64,000 nt of DNA from assembly GCA_020636045.1 (NCBI GenBank), contig JACJYP010000007.1, forward strand, positions 186,001 to 250,000, given 5' to 3'. The position numbers were made by a program, and so were the translations under genes. The notes below the pieces were generated by a model. That model made no database searches. It worked only from the letters and a program-made list of their open reading frames with translations, and was not told the DNA's origin. Numbering within the stretch: the first letter of the stretch is position 1; each line of letters opens with the position of its first letter. Origin of the DNA: Lewinellaceae bacterium (GTDB lineage Bacteria; Bacteroidota; Bacteroidia; Chitinophagales; Saprospiraceae). Shown here piece after piece: positions 52,526 through 60,555 of this stretch.

Positions 52526-53046
52526 TGGCAAAGAACTTTGGTTTGGTGAACGATGTACGGCAGACAGCAAACGAAAGGCGGAGAAAAAGAGCGGGACCGG
52601 CTGTCGTTTACCGTCCACCGTTTAATGTAAACGGGCAGAGTGCATAACCAAGGAATTTTGTTTGGTGAAAAATTCTGCTTCGGGCGGTTAATGTAGGTGG
52701 CTTTGCGGAATAGGAGAAAAAAATGCGGATTTTTTTCAGGAAAAAATATGCAACAGGTGTCGTCTATTTTGAAATGCCGGGTGATGCAGAGGCCTGCCTT
52801 CCGGATTTTGACAACTTATATCAGCCTGAATGGCCGCGGTCGAGCCGGGAAACAGATGTGCTCAAACAATAATTTTGTATTAAGTCTTTCCAAGAACCCC
52901 TTTCAAACAATTGAACATCAATATTTTGCGCGAAATCCAGTGACGCGTTGCCATTTTTTTTAAAAAAATTATTCAAAACAGGCAGCGCACAGGCATGGGC
53001 TGTACGTTCTCCGAACGTACTACACACAAACCTGACTACAATAACC
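52526..53046. other. 521-bp intergenic region
   Basis: No ORF with coding character. The only structures are a weak stem CGTTTAC/GTAAACG at about 52609-52637 and, near the end, the perfect 8-bp palindrome GTACGTTC-TCC-GAACGTAC at 53002-53020. The latter lies 26 bp before the small peptide ORF and could be an operator or leader hairpin. Confidence 0.5.
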
Positions 53047-53133
53047 ATGATTGCAACGCTTTCTTACACACTGCTGCTGGCCGTCATCTATTTTGCCCGA
53101 AAAATGTGGATGCTGAGGCCGCAGAACGCCTGA
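53047..53133 (+). CDS. Tiny membrane peptide (28 aa)
   Basis: ATG at 53047, TGA at 53131-53133. The sequence MIATLSYTLLLAVIYFARK is a single membrane helix followed by a short basic tail (KMWMLRPQNA). It lies between the palindrome at 53002-53020 and a perfect terminator at 53154-53200, so it would be the only ORF of a transcript of about 170 nt. It is below the usual annotation length. It could be a type I toxin-like or small regulatory membrane peptide. Coding status is uncertain. Confidence 0.4.
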   Translation: MIATLSYTLLLAVIYFARKMWMLRPQNA

Positions 53134-53153
53134 TCTCCCTTCACCACAACATA

Positions 53154-53200
53154 CCGCCCCCGCCAGGTTCATTGACCCGGCGGGGGCGGTTGTTTTTCTG
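53154..53200 (+). terminator. Strong intrinsic terminator
   Basis: Perfect 11-bp GC stem CCGCCCCCGCC / GGCGGGGGCGG (53154-53164/53179-53189) followed by TTGTTTTTCTG. It ends the tiny membrane peptide transcript. Confidence 0.9.
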
Positions 53201-53211
53201 TTATGTCGTGC

Positions 53212-53898
53212 TCAGAGGCTGCCCGTCTTTTTCAGCCATTTAAGCGCTTCGCGTTTTGTCAGGGCCGGCAGGCGGTTTGCTGCCACGAACCGGCGGACTG
53301 CCTCGCTATCTGTTTTGGAATATTCGCGCAGCGCCCATCCGGCGGCTTTTTGCAGGAAAAACGCTTTCGACGCGGATACCTGTTGCACATACCTGAATAA
53401 TAATTCCACATCCGTTTTATCCTTGTAGCGCAGCTGGAAAATGAGGCTGACGCGTTGCAGCCAAAGTTCGCCCGATGCCATCCAGCGTTGCGTGACCGGC
53501 ACGATCAGTTCCGGGAAACGGCTGAAATGCATGCCTGTGAGTTTGGCGATCCAGTCCACCGTATCCCACCAGGATTTGCGGCAGATCAGCGTTTCGAGGA
53601 GATCAATGCATTCGGGCGGCTCTTTTTTCATGCCCTTTTGAAGTGTCTCAAGTGCGAAATATTGCATTTCGCGATGCTCGTCTTCGAAGCATAATTCAAC
53701 AAGTTCCCGCAGATCCCGGCCGGACGGTATGCCACAGGCCTTGTGGAATTCCCGGGTAAGAGCCATCCATTGCGGCATTTTCAGCCCGAAAAAATCGAAC
53801 TGATGTCGCATATACCACATCTGCACCTCGGCAACCTCGTGTTTGCCCTGATCGCGGAAACGGTCGCGCACCTGGTGATAATAGTCGGCAGGAGACAT
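53212..53898 (-). CDS. AlkD-like DNA alkylation repair protein
   Basis: 228 aa from ATG 53898 (MSPADYYHQVRDRF); an ATG seven codons upstream (53919) is possible. HEAT-like repeat glycosylase of the AlkD/AlkC type: FFGLKMPQWMALTREFHK, LCFEDEHREMQYFALETLQK, SWWDTVDWIAKL (with conserved W, D and W for the lesion pocket), SGELWLQRVSLIFQLRYKDKTD, and KAAGWALREYSKTD. It excises cationic or bulky alkylated bases without base flipping in known members. Monocistronic. Confidence 0.85.
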   Translation of the reverse strand: MSPADYYHQVRDRFRDQGKHEVAEVQMWYMRHQFDFFGLKMPQWMALTREFHKACGIPSGRDLRELVELCFEDEHREMQYFALETLQKGMKKEPPECIDLLETLICRKSWWDTVDWIAKLTGMHFSRFPELIVPVTQRWMASGELWLQRVSLIFQLRYKDKTDVELLFRYVQQVSASKAFFLQKAAGWALREYSKTDSEAVRRFVAANRLPALTKREALKWLKKTGSL

Positions 53899-53934
53899 AA
53901 AAGTAGTACGTGGATGCAATGTACGATCCCGTTT

Positions 53935-54228
53935 TTATTTCTTTCCGCCGTCGTAGTAGATTTTCAGGTCTGCATAGAACGCCTCGAAGGCTTCGATCCC
54001 TTTGCCGGCAATGCGGCAGATCGTAAGCGGGTAGTTGTTTTTATACGTTTTCTCCACCGTGATATAGCCCGCCTCCTGCAATTTGCCGATCTGCACACTC
54101 AGGTTGCCGGCCGTGGCGCCGGTTTTTTCCTTTAGCGTATTGAACTCCGCTTCCCGCACCACCATGAGGTACGACATCACCGCCAAACGCAACTGTGACA
54201 GCAAAAGCGGGTCAAGTTCCCTGTACAT
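53935..54228 (-). CDS. Winged-helix transcriptional regulator (97 aa)
   Basis: Compact HTH of the winged-helix group PF13601 type: LRLAVMSYLMVVREAEFNTLKEKTGATAGNLSVQIGKLQEAGYITVEKTYKNNYPLTICRIAGKGIEAFEAF. The start at 54228 overlaps the end of the upstream membrane-protein gene by 17 bp, implying translational coupling. Such regulators usually act on their own operon. Confidence 0.85.
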   Translation of the reverse strand: MYRELDPLLLSQLRLAVMSYLMVVREAEFNTLKEKTGATAGNLSVQIGKLQEAGYITVEKTYKNNYPLTICRIAGKGIEAFEAFYADLKIYYDGGKK

Positions 54229-54808
54229 ATTTTCTTGCTTCGTAGTTCAACAGATAACCTGGCACAAGGTAGCCCAATATCGCACAGGCACCCTGGATCA
54301 GCATATGTTGGGCAGGCGTAAGGAAAAAGCACCACAAGGCTCCGGCCCACATGACAACGGCGCCAAACAATAGTGGCCTGAAGCGCAGCAGGACGCCCGA
54401 CATAAAGGTGGCAAAACCGATCAGCACCAGAATAAAAGGTACCGGTGAGAGGCCATGCCGGACTGACATCGGTATGGTCAGGATCATGGAAACTGCAAAG
54501 CCCAGCCAGATCAGACCGTACCAGTCGTGCACGATGTTGTGCACCCGTTCGCGTTTGGCGCGGCGCCACTCGCGAATAAGCGCAGCCGGCACGCCCACAA
54601 TAAGCATGATCATCCAAACCATGTAGGGCCGTTCAATGGGTTGTATTTCAGCAAAATAGTAGTGCGCGGCGCTTACCACCACCACCAGCCATCCCCATAG
54701 CAGGAAGTGGAATCCGTTGTCGCGGAAAGAATGCTTGGCAAGATCGATGGTTTCGCGAATGACGCGGAGACTGTCCTGGGGGTCCAGTGTTTTTTCTTCT
54801 TGTTCCAT
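54212..54808 (-). CDS. Membrane protein, operon partner of the winged-helix regulator
   Basis: 198 aa with a cytoplasmic N-terminus (DPQDSLRVIRETIDLAKHSFRDNG) and about five membrane segments (FLLWGWLVVVVSAAHYYF, YMVWMIMLIVGVPAALI, LIWLGFAVSMILTIPM, LSPVPFILVLIGFATFMSGVLL, LLFGAVVMWAGALWCFFL). No catalytic motif. The regulator gene follows with a 17-bp overlap, a pairing common in Bacteroidota with the function unresolved. Confidence 0.8.
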   Translation of the reverse strand: MEQEEKTLDPQDSLRVIRETIDLAKHSFRDNGFHFLLWGWLVVVVSAAHYYFAEIQPIERPYMVWMIMLIVGVPAALIREWRRAKRERVHNIVHDWYGLIWLGFAVSMILTIPMSVRHGLSPVPFILVLIGFATFMSGVLLRFRPLLFGAVVMWAGALWCFFLTPAQHMLIQGACAILGYLVPGYLLNYEARKYVQGT

Positions 54809-55297
54809 TGTTTAGCAGCAGGTTTATAATGTTAATCAGGACAAAGAAATAAAATAGTTTATAAAATAAAGTATAATTATCGACAAATACTTCTCCTGTC
54901 AGGATCAAAAGATCCGGAAGCTTGTCATTTCAAGAAAAAGCGAAAGCGTGGAAAGGCTATTTTGGCAGGCGCTTCGCTTCTCTACATCGGAACGAATTGT
55001 CATAATTCTCGCGGCTCGCATTAAAAAAATACCGAACAATTGCGATCTCATCGTATTTTGTTGCCTTGGGGTGTGTCTGAACAATACTTTTAGATTTGAA
55101 AATAAATGATTTTGGGTTCTGATCCAGTGGCTTTTTGAGTGGAATAGCAGCGCTATTGCACGAAAAAAACACGCAGAGCAGGTCCCAAAAGAATTGTTTC
55201 CAGGCAAAAGGGTATTTTTCAGACACACCCTGACACGCAATCCCGCAGTCATTTTTTCTGCTGCAGGAACACTCCATCACCTTAATAAAATATAACC
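54809..55297. other. 489-bp intergenic region before radC
   Basis: No gene. It holds the 162-bp foldback element at 55069-55230. The rest is AT-rich (54830-54900) with no clear -7 element or terminator. Confidence 0.55.
55069..55230. repeat. 162-bp inverted-repeat element (MITE-like or hairpin RNA)
   Basis: Perfect 13-bp terminal inverted repeats GGGTGTGTCTGAA (55069-55081/55218-55230), extending imperfectly to about 23 bp. Inner pairs are TTTTGGG/CCCAAAA (55110-55116/55184-55190) and AATAGC/GCTATT (55143-55148/55152-55157). A further copy of the end, 18 bases exact, lies at 5296-5313. No transposase is present. Confidence 0.6.
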
Positions 55298-55993
55298 ATG
55301 CCCTCCAATACCTACCGAGCCATCACCGCCTGGGCCGAAGAAGACCGCCCCCGTGAAAAAATGCTGTTGAAAGGAAAATATGCGCTCAGCGATGCCGAAT
55401 TGCTGGCCATCCTGATCGGTTCCGGCACCGTCGGCACCAGCGCCGTTACCCTTGCGCAGCGTATCATGGCCGACGTCGACAACGATCTCTACGCGCTGGG
55501 CAAGCGAACGGTGGGAGAATTGCGACGATACCCGGGCGTCGGGCAGGCAAAAGCCATTACGATCGCTGCTGCGCTCGAACTGGGGCGTCGGCGCGAAAAG
55601 TCAGGCCCCCGCGAACGGGTGCGCATCGGCAGCAGCAACGACGCCTTCCGGGTGATTGCGCCCCATCTGGTCGACCTGCACCACGAGGAGTTCTGGCTGC
55701 TGCTGCTCAACAAAGCCAATGAAGTGATCGGCCGCGAACGCCTCAGCACGGGCGGCATGAGCGGCACGGTGGTCGATGTGAAACTGGCCTTCAAAGCTGC
55801 GCTCGACAAACTGTCGAGCGCTTTGATCGCCATCCACAACCACCCTTCGGGCAATTTGCAGCCCAGCCAGGCAGACATCGAACTGACAAAAAAACTCAGG
55901 CAGGCCGGTTTATTGCTCGACATTCCCCTGCTCGATCACCTGATCGTGTCGGAGCGCGGGTACTATAGCTTTGCAGACGAGGGGATGATGTAA
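55298..55993 (+). CDS. radC: RadC family JAB-domain protein
   Basis: 231 aa. An N-terminal helix-hairpin-helix region (ALSDAELLAILIGSGTVGTSAVTLAQRIM... ELRRYPGVGQAKAITIAAALELGRR) precedes the JAMM/MPN metalloprotease-like domain with HNHPSGNLQPSQADIELT. DNA-repair role is traditional but unproven; the JAMM residues (His, His, Asp) look intact. The upstream intergenic region carries the 162-bp foldback. Confidence 0.94.
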   Translation: MPSNTYRAITAWAEEDRPREKMLLKGKYALSDAELLAILIGSGTVGTSAVTLAQRIMADVDNDLYALGKRTVGELRRYPGVGQAKAITIAAALELGRRREKSGPRERVRIGSSNDAFRVIAPHLVDLHHEEFWLLLLNKANEVIGRERLSTGGMSGTVVDVKLAFKAALDKLSSALIAIHNHPSGNLQPSQADIELTKKLRQAGLLLDIPLLDHLIVSERGYYSFADEGMM

Positions 55994-56123
55994 AAAAGCA
56001 ATATATTTTTGCCCGGGTGCCCCCAAATGTGCGCCGGACCTGTCTATCAAGTTGCGCAGGGCATTTATCTTCACAGGCGCAGGAAGGATCGCGGTGTCGC
56101 GAACAAAACGAAAACAGCAGCTT

Positions 56124-56537
56124 ATGTACCAACTTTCTACCCGACTTCTCTGGTGTAGCGCCTTCACCGGCGCATGTATTTTCCTTGTCGGCTGCCAGTA
56201 TCAATCCAATTGCCGCGAGATCGCCGGTTACTGGAGCAATCACGAAGGGCAGTTTTTCCGCTTCGAGCCCAACGGAAAGGCTTTTTGGCTGATCAAGTTC
56301 GGCAGTGAATTCGATACTTTTCCCATCCGGTATCACTACGACTGCAAACAACAGCCGGCCATACTGGACCTTGACGGGTTTCACTCGGGGCCTCTGAAGG
56401 GGAAAACGCTGTTCGGCATACTCGAATGGACCAGCGACAGCTCCTTCCGTTTCGAGGGCGAGTCCGGTACTTCTTCGGAAGTGCGTCCCGAAACATTCAA
56501 CCCGGAACAAACCCAGCGGTTTTACCGGGAAAAATGA
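56124..56537 (+). CDS. Small lipoprotein (137 aa), unknown
   Basis: ATG at 56124 (MYQLSTRLLWCSAFTGACIFLVGCQYQSNC); a longer frame start at 56052 adds a non-coding-like Arg/Lys leader. Lipobox LVGC (Cys24). The short mature domain is beta-stranded with AGYWSNHEGQFFRFEPNGKAFWLIKFG, similar in pattern to small lipocalin-like or DUF-type domains that compare expected and observed values. No partner. Function unknown. Confidence 0.7.
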   Translation: MYQLSTRLLWCSAFTGACIFLVGCQYQSNCREIAGYWSNHEGQFFRFEPNGKAFWLIKFGSEFDTFPIRYHYDCKQQPAILDLDGFHSGPLKGKTLFGILEWTSDSSFRFEGESGTSSEVRPETFNPEQTQRFYREK

Positions 56538-56562
56538 GCCTGAGGCGCCTGGTGACTATTGA

Positions 56563-56880
56563 TCAGGCCTGTGCGGTGGGCGTGCCGAAGTTCATCGGCG
56601 GGATCGGCTGATCCGTCTCCTCGATGTTGCCGAACTGCATTTCGTATTTTTTCACGTTGTCCTTGAGGGCCATGAGCAGGCGTTTGGCGTGCTGCGGAGT
56701 GAGGATGATGCGCGCCTTCACTTTTGCTTTGGGCACATTCGGCATCATCCGGATAAAATCGAGCACGAATTCGGCATTCGAATGCGAAATGATCGCGAGG
56801 TTGGAGTAAATGCCTTCTGCTACTTCTTCAGAGATCTCAATATTGATAGCGGGTTGCTGCGGATTTGCACTTTCTGACAT
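56563..56880 (-). CDS. DUF3467 family protein
   Basis: 105 aa, ATG at 56880 (MSESANPQQPAINIEISEE). Single DUF3467 domain: EGIYSNLAIISHSNAEFVLDFIRMMPNVPKAKVKARIILTPQHAKRLLMALKDNVKKYE. Function not known. A -7 element on the minus strand (CAAAGGTA, 56935-56942) sits 55 bp upstream. Confidence 0.9.
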   Translation of the reverse strand: MSESANPQQPAINIEISEEVAEGIYSNLAIISHSNAEFVLDFIRMMPNVPKAKVKARIILTPQHAKRLLMALKDNVKKYEMQFGNIEETDQPIPPMNFGTPTAQA

Positions 56881-56934
56881 GATCGGGAATTTTTTTACAT
56901 AAAAAGATAACATAAGGGGCCCGGGAGCGGGACG

Positions 56935-56942
56935 CAAAGGTA
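56935..56942 (-). promoter_or_regulatory. -7 promoter element of the DUF3467 gene
   Basis: CAAAGGTA on the plus strand, that is TACCTTTG (TAnnTTTG) on the minus strand, 55 bp upstream of the ATG. Confidence 0.45.
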
Positions 56943-57104
56943 TTCCAAAGAAAGCAAAATAAGGCACGATCCCGCCGCGCAGCAATCGCGCATACTTATG
57001 CGTTCCGGGAATGCCCGCTGCACCAGCCAAACGCTGAAGCCGGGGGCCGCGCACCTGATTTTCGGGTAAAACGACACAAAACCTGCGGCGGTGTGCATTT
57101 TTCA

Positions 57105-57112
57105 TACTTTTG
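57105..57112 (+). promoter_or_regulatory. -7 promoter element of the Wzz-like gene
   Basis: TACTTTTG (TAnnTTTG), 86 bp upstream of the ATG at 57198. Confidence 0.45.
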
Positions 57113-57197
57113 CAGCGCTTTTGCCCGGCAAGGGCAGAAAACGATACAAAACACACGATGATCGCCGGCCCCGGCCGGTCAATTATAAGTACTGGAT

Positions 57198-58334
57198 ATG
57201 AGTCAACGCGACAGCCTGACCGGCGTCTTCCGAAGTATTTATCGGTGGAGAAAAACCATCCGGAACATCTGTCTGATCGTTCTGGTCGGCAGCATCGGTT
57301 TTTCACTTTTGCTGGATAACTATTTCAAAGCCACCACTATTTTTTATCCGGCCAGCCCTGAACTCGCCAATCCCGAACTGATCTTCGGTTATACCAGCCA
57401 GGTAACCCAGTATTTCGGCTCCGACCGCGACCTCGATCGCCTCGACGAGATTGCCAACAGCAACGAAGTGATCGACTTCATGGTGCGCAAATTCGGTTTG
57501 TACGAACACTATGATATCGATTCCACCTCGTTGAAAGGCCAGTTTAAGGTGCGCGAACGCTTCAGAAAACTCTATGCCGCGCAGAAGAACAAAAACGACG
57601 CGATCGAACTCAGCATAGAAGATACCGACCCGAAAATGGCCGCAATGATGGCCAATGCCGCACGGGACAAGGTGAACGAAATTGCACAACGCCTGATCAA
57701 GGGCAGTCAGCAAAAACTGCTGGCGACTTTCGAGGACAACATTTCCCGTAAAACGGAAGAACTGGAGCTGTTGGGCGACAGCCTGCGCATTCTTCAATCG
57801 CGATACAATATTTACAGCGTATCCGAGCAGGGAGAGCAGCTCTCTACTCAGCTTGCCAGGGCCGAATCGGAGATCGTGCGCAGCAAAGCCCGGCTGGAAG
57901 TGCTGGAAAACAATCCGCTGATCCCGCGCGATACCATCGAGTATATTAAAGCCAACCTGCGCGCATATCAGCGCGAGCGGCAAAGCCTGATGCAACCCGA
58001 CCCGCAAGGCGATAACCTGTCGATCAAGCAATTCAATACGGGCTTGCCGAAAGTATCCGTACTGACCGATCTGCACTTTCAGGCCCGCAAACAGCTGAGT
58101 TACGACAAAGAGCGCTACAACCAGATCAAGGCTGCTTACAACACGGACATACCGGCACTGCAGGTAGTAGAAGTTGCCGAAAAACCCCTGCTCAAAAGCC
58201 GGCCGAAACGCAGCATCATTGTGATCGCTTCGGTAGTAGCGGCCTTTATGTTTTCCGTACTGGGCATTCTGGTCGCCGAAGCGTACCGGGATTTCAACTG
58301 GAAAGAAATTATCCGCGCAGACGAGCCGGCGTGA
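57198..58334 (+). CDS. Wzz-like polysaccharide chain-length determinant
   Basis: 378 aa with membrane helices at both ends (about 20-40, NICLIVLVGSIGFSLLL, and about 344-362, IIVIASVVAAFMFSVLGILV) and a large periplasmic coiled-coil-rich loop (ARDKVNEIAQRLIKGSQQKLLATFEDNISRKTEELELLGDSLRIL). This is the Wzz/BY-kinase adaptor topology without a fused kinase. It controls chain length in Wzy-type polymerisation. Its TGA overlaps the GTG start of the next gene by four bases, so the two are coupled. Confidence 0.82.
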   Translation: MSQRDSLTGVFRSIYRWRKTIRNICLIVLVGSIGFSLLLDNYFKATTIFYPASPELANPELIFGYTSQVTQYFGSDRDLDRLDEIANSNEVIDFMVRKFGLYEHYDIDSTSLKGQFKVRERFRKLYAAQKNKNDAIELSIEDTDPKMAAMMANAARDKVNEIAQRLIKGSQQKLLATFEDNISRKTEELELLGDSLRILQSRYNIYSVSEQGEQLSTQLARAESEIVRSKARLEVLENNPLIPRDTIEYIKANLRAYQRERQSLMQPDPQGDNLSIKQFNTGLPKVSVLTDLHFQARKQLSYDKERYNQIKAAYNTDIPALQVVEVAEKPLLKSRPKRSIIVIASVVAAFMFSVLGILVAEAYRDFNWKEIIRADEPA

Positions 58335-59824
58335 CCCGGCCGTCTGCCTTGCTCATCAGCCACAACATGCTGCGCCGACTTGCATCCATACTGGCCATGC
58401 CCGAAACCCGCCATCCGCAGGCATGGCCGCTGGCCGTTTTTCTGGTGTTCAGTCTCGTCAGTACCCTCGCCGCTGCCGCACTTGAAACGTGGTGGGTCAT
58501 AGGAGTACCGGCCGTTTTTTTGGTGCTTTGGCTGGTCGCCATGGATCTGCGCAGGGTATTCTTACTGCTCATCGCCAGCATCCCGCTTTCCGTCGAACAG
58601 AATTTGCCCGGCGGCTTTGCCACCGACCTTCCCTCCGAACAGCTGATGTGGCTGCTGATGCTGACCGGTATTGCCTGGTTCTTCCAGAACTGGAAAAAGG
58701 CAGACGTCCGTTTTCTGAAACATCCCATTACCATCGCCCTGCTGGCCCACTTGGCCTGGATCACGCTTTGCATGATCTGTTCGCAGGATCTGTATGTATC
58801 ATTAAAATACTGGCTGGCGAAGGGTTGGTATGTTATTGTTTTTTACTTCCTCGCCGGGCATATGCTGAACGACGAGCGCGACTTCAAAGACCTGGTCTGG
58901 TGGTTCTTTATTCCCCTGCTACTTGCTGTCACCATCGTCCTGATCAGGCATGCCGCCATCGGCTTTTCGTTCGAGCAGGTCGGTTTCGTGATGGGACCTT
59001 TTTTTCGCAACCACGTCACCTATGCCTGTGTACTGGCCGTTTTTCTGCCGTTTCTGTGGTACGCCATTTACTGGTACCGAAAATATTCTTTCAGGTGGTG
59101 GATCATTGCCTGGGGCATTCTGGTGTTCATTGTCGGGATCAATTTCTCCTTTACCCGCGCTGCATATGTGGCCCTGGTTGCCGCCATCGGTATCCAATGG
59201 GTAGTGCACCGGAAATGGCTGCGGATCGCGCTGCTGGCTGCAGGGCTTTTCTTTGCCCTGCTCATCAGTTTTGTCAGTACCCGCGACAACTGGCTGCAAT
59301 TTGCCCCCGAATATGAAAAAACGGTCACGCACGCACATTTCGACCGGCTACTCGACGCCACCACAAAACTTGAAGACATTTCCACCATGGAGCGCGTGTA
59401 CCGGTGGGTGGCGGCGTCCTACATGATCCAGGATCGGCCCTATGTCGGCTTCGGGCCCGGCACTTTCTACTTTTTTTATAAAAAATACACCGTCACGAGC
59501 TTCAAAACCTATGTGAGCAACAACCCGGAGCGTTCGGGAATACACAACTACTTTCTGATGGTGACGGTGGAGCAGGGCCTGCCCGGTTTTGTGATCTTTC
59601 TATTTTTCGTCGTGCTGACCATGTTCAAGGGCGAACATATCTATCACCAGACGAAAGATGTTTCACGCCGGCGCACGCTCATGGCGGCGCTGCTCTGTTT
59701 TGTACTGATCAATCTTTTGATGCTGATGAACGACCTGGTGGAAACCGACAAGGTCGGCTCCTTCTTTTTTATGGCTGCCGCCATAATGGTCAACATTGAC
59801 CTGCGCAACCGCGACGAGGCATAG
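58331..59824 (+). CDS. O-antigen ligase/polymerase family membrane protein (Wzy/WaaL-like)
   Basis: 497 aa, GTG start at 58331 overlapping the Wzz-like stop. At least ten membrane helices. A long periplasmic loop holds ERVYRWVAASYMIQDRPYVGFGPGTFYFFYKKY, the Wzy_C/WaaL hallmark around the catalytic region, with a charged loop before it (STRDNWLQFAPEYEKTVTHAHFDR). It may polymerise or ligate surface glycan. The glycosyltransferase locus itself is not here; only a GT2 gene 55 kb upstream and a downstream FkbM methyltransferase are seen. Confidence 0.85.
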   Translation: MTRPSALLISHNMLRRLASILAMPETRHPQAWPLAVFLVFSLVSTLAAAALETWWVIGVPAVFLVLWLVAMDLRRVFLLLIASIPLSVEQNLPGGFATDLPSEQLMWLLMLTGIAWFFQNWKKADVRFLKHPITIALLAHLAWITLCMICSQDLYVSLKYWLAKGWYVIVFYFLAGHMLNDERDFKDLVWWFFIPLLLAVTIVLIRHAAIGFSFEQVGFVMGPFFRNHVTYACVLAVFLPFLWYAIYWYRKYSFRWWIIAWGILVFIVGINFSFTRAAYVALVAAIGIQWVVHRKWLRIALLAAGLFFALLISFVSTRDNWLQFAPEYEKTVTHAHFDRLLDATTKLEDISTMERVYRWVAASYMIQDRPYVGFGPGTFYFFYKKYTVTSFKTYVSNNPERSGIHNYFLMVTVEQGLPGFVIFLFFVVLTMFKGEHIYHQTKDVSRRRTLMAALLCFVLINLLMLMNDLVETDKVGSFFFMAAAIMVNIDLRNRDEA

Positions 59825-59834
59825 ATCGCGCCGG

Positions 59835-60422
59835 TCAGGCGCGGTCGCATTTTTCCAGGTTCGAACAATTGTCGAGCAAAATATTGCCGCGGTAACGAAA
59901 CATCGTGCCGGGGCCGTACCATGCCTCGAAGGTGATGTAGCGCATATCGTGCTCGGGCACGAACAGGAATTTGTATTTGCGCCAGTCGGAATGGTCGATC
60001 AGGGGAGAACTCGCCAGCAGCATTTCCTTACCGCCGCGCTTGCTCCCGCCAAATACGCGCAACCGCACTGGGTGGTTGTATCCCACGTATTTTTTTGCGT
60101 GCGCCAGGTAAATGGTAAATGTATAACAGGTGCCGCCTTTGAGTGATTCGGGCAGGCCCTGGGCAATATCTTCGCTGGTGCCGTCTTCACGCGTCACGAG
60201 GCCCACGCAGGTCTGTCCTTCCTGTGCGGCCAGATCAAGCCCCCAGGCGCCGGGCAAGATATCGGGCGTGCTGTCGGGCGTAAACGATCGCCAGCCTTTC
60301 GGCGCCTTCGACTGCCCGGGTTTGTCCTCGAACGAAGGGTTACGGATAGGGATGGTATCGCTCGTTGTAGCGGGCTGTTGCTGCAAAAAGATGATAAATA
60401 TCAGAAAACCAATGCTTTTCAT
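59835..60422 (-). CDS. Exported jelly-roll protein (NPSFE module)
   Basis: 195 aa. Signal peptide MKSIGFLIFIIFLQQQPA. The mature protein begins with IRNPSFEDKPGQ and has GLPESLKGGTCYTFTIYLAHAKKY... HPVRLRVFGG and RKYKFLFVPEHDMRYITFEAWYGPG. This matches the first 230 residues of the OmpA-type protein at 37702-38862 and suggests a carbohydrate- or surface-binding jelly roll. Two or four Cys are present. It is convergent with the Wzy-like gene, 10 bp apart. Confidence 0.7.
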   Translation of the reverse strand: MKSIGFLIFIIFLQQQPATTSDTIPIRNPSFEDKPGQSKAPKGWRSFTPDSTPDILPGAWGLDLAAQEGQTCVGLVTREDGTSEDIAQGLPESLKGGTCYTFTIYLAHAKKYVGYNHPVRLRVFGGSKRGGKEMLLASSPLIDHSDWRKYKFLFVPEHDMRYITFEAWYGPGTMFRYRGNILLDNCSNLEKCDRA

Positions 60423-60555
60423 GTGTCGTTATGGTAAACCGCGGGGCAATCGCGTACTTTTGTGTCCTTACAAGACAGGCATATAGACCGTTTTTTCATC
60501 AAAACGGTTTGCTTGCCTATTTTTGCCGCAAATATTTTTCCAATTATTTCCAAGC

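Larger units (their letters stand above)
56881..57197. other. 317-bp divergent intergenic region
   Basis: It carries a -7 element for each side (56935-56942 minus, 57105-57112 plus). The middle is GC-rich without a convincing hairpin or ORF. Confidence 0.55.
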
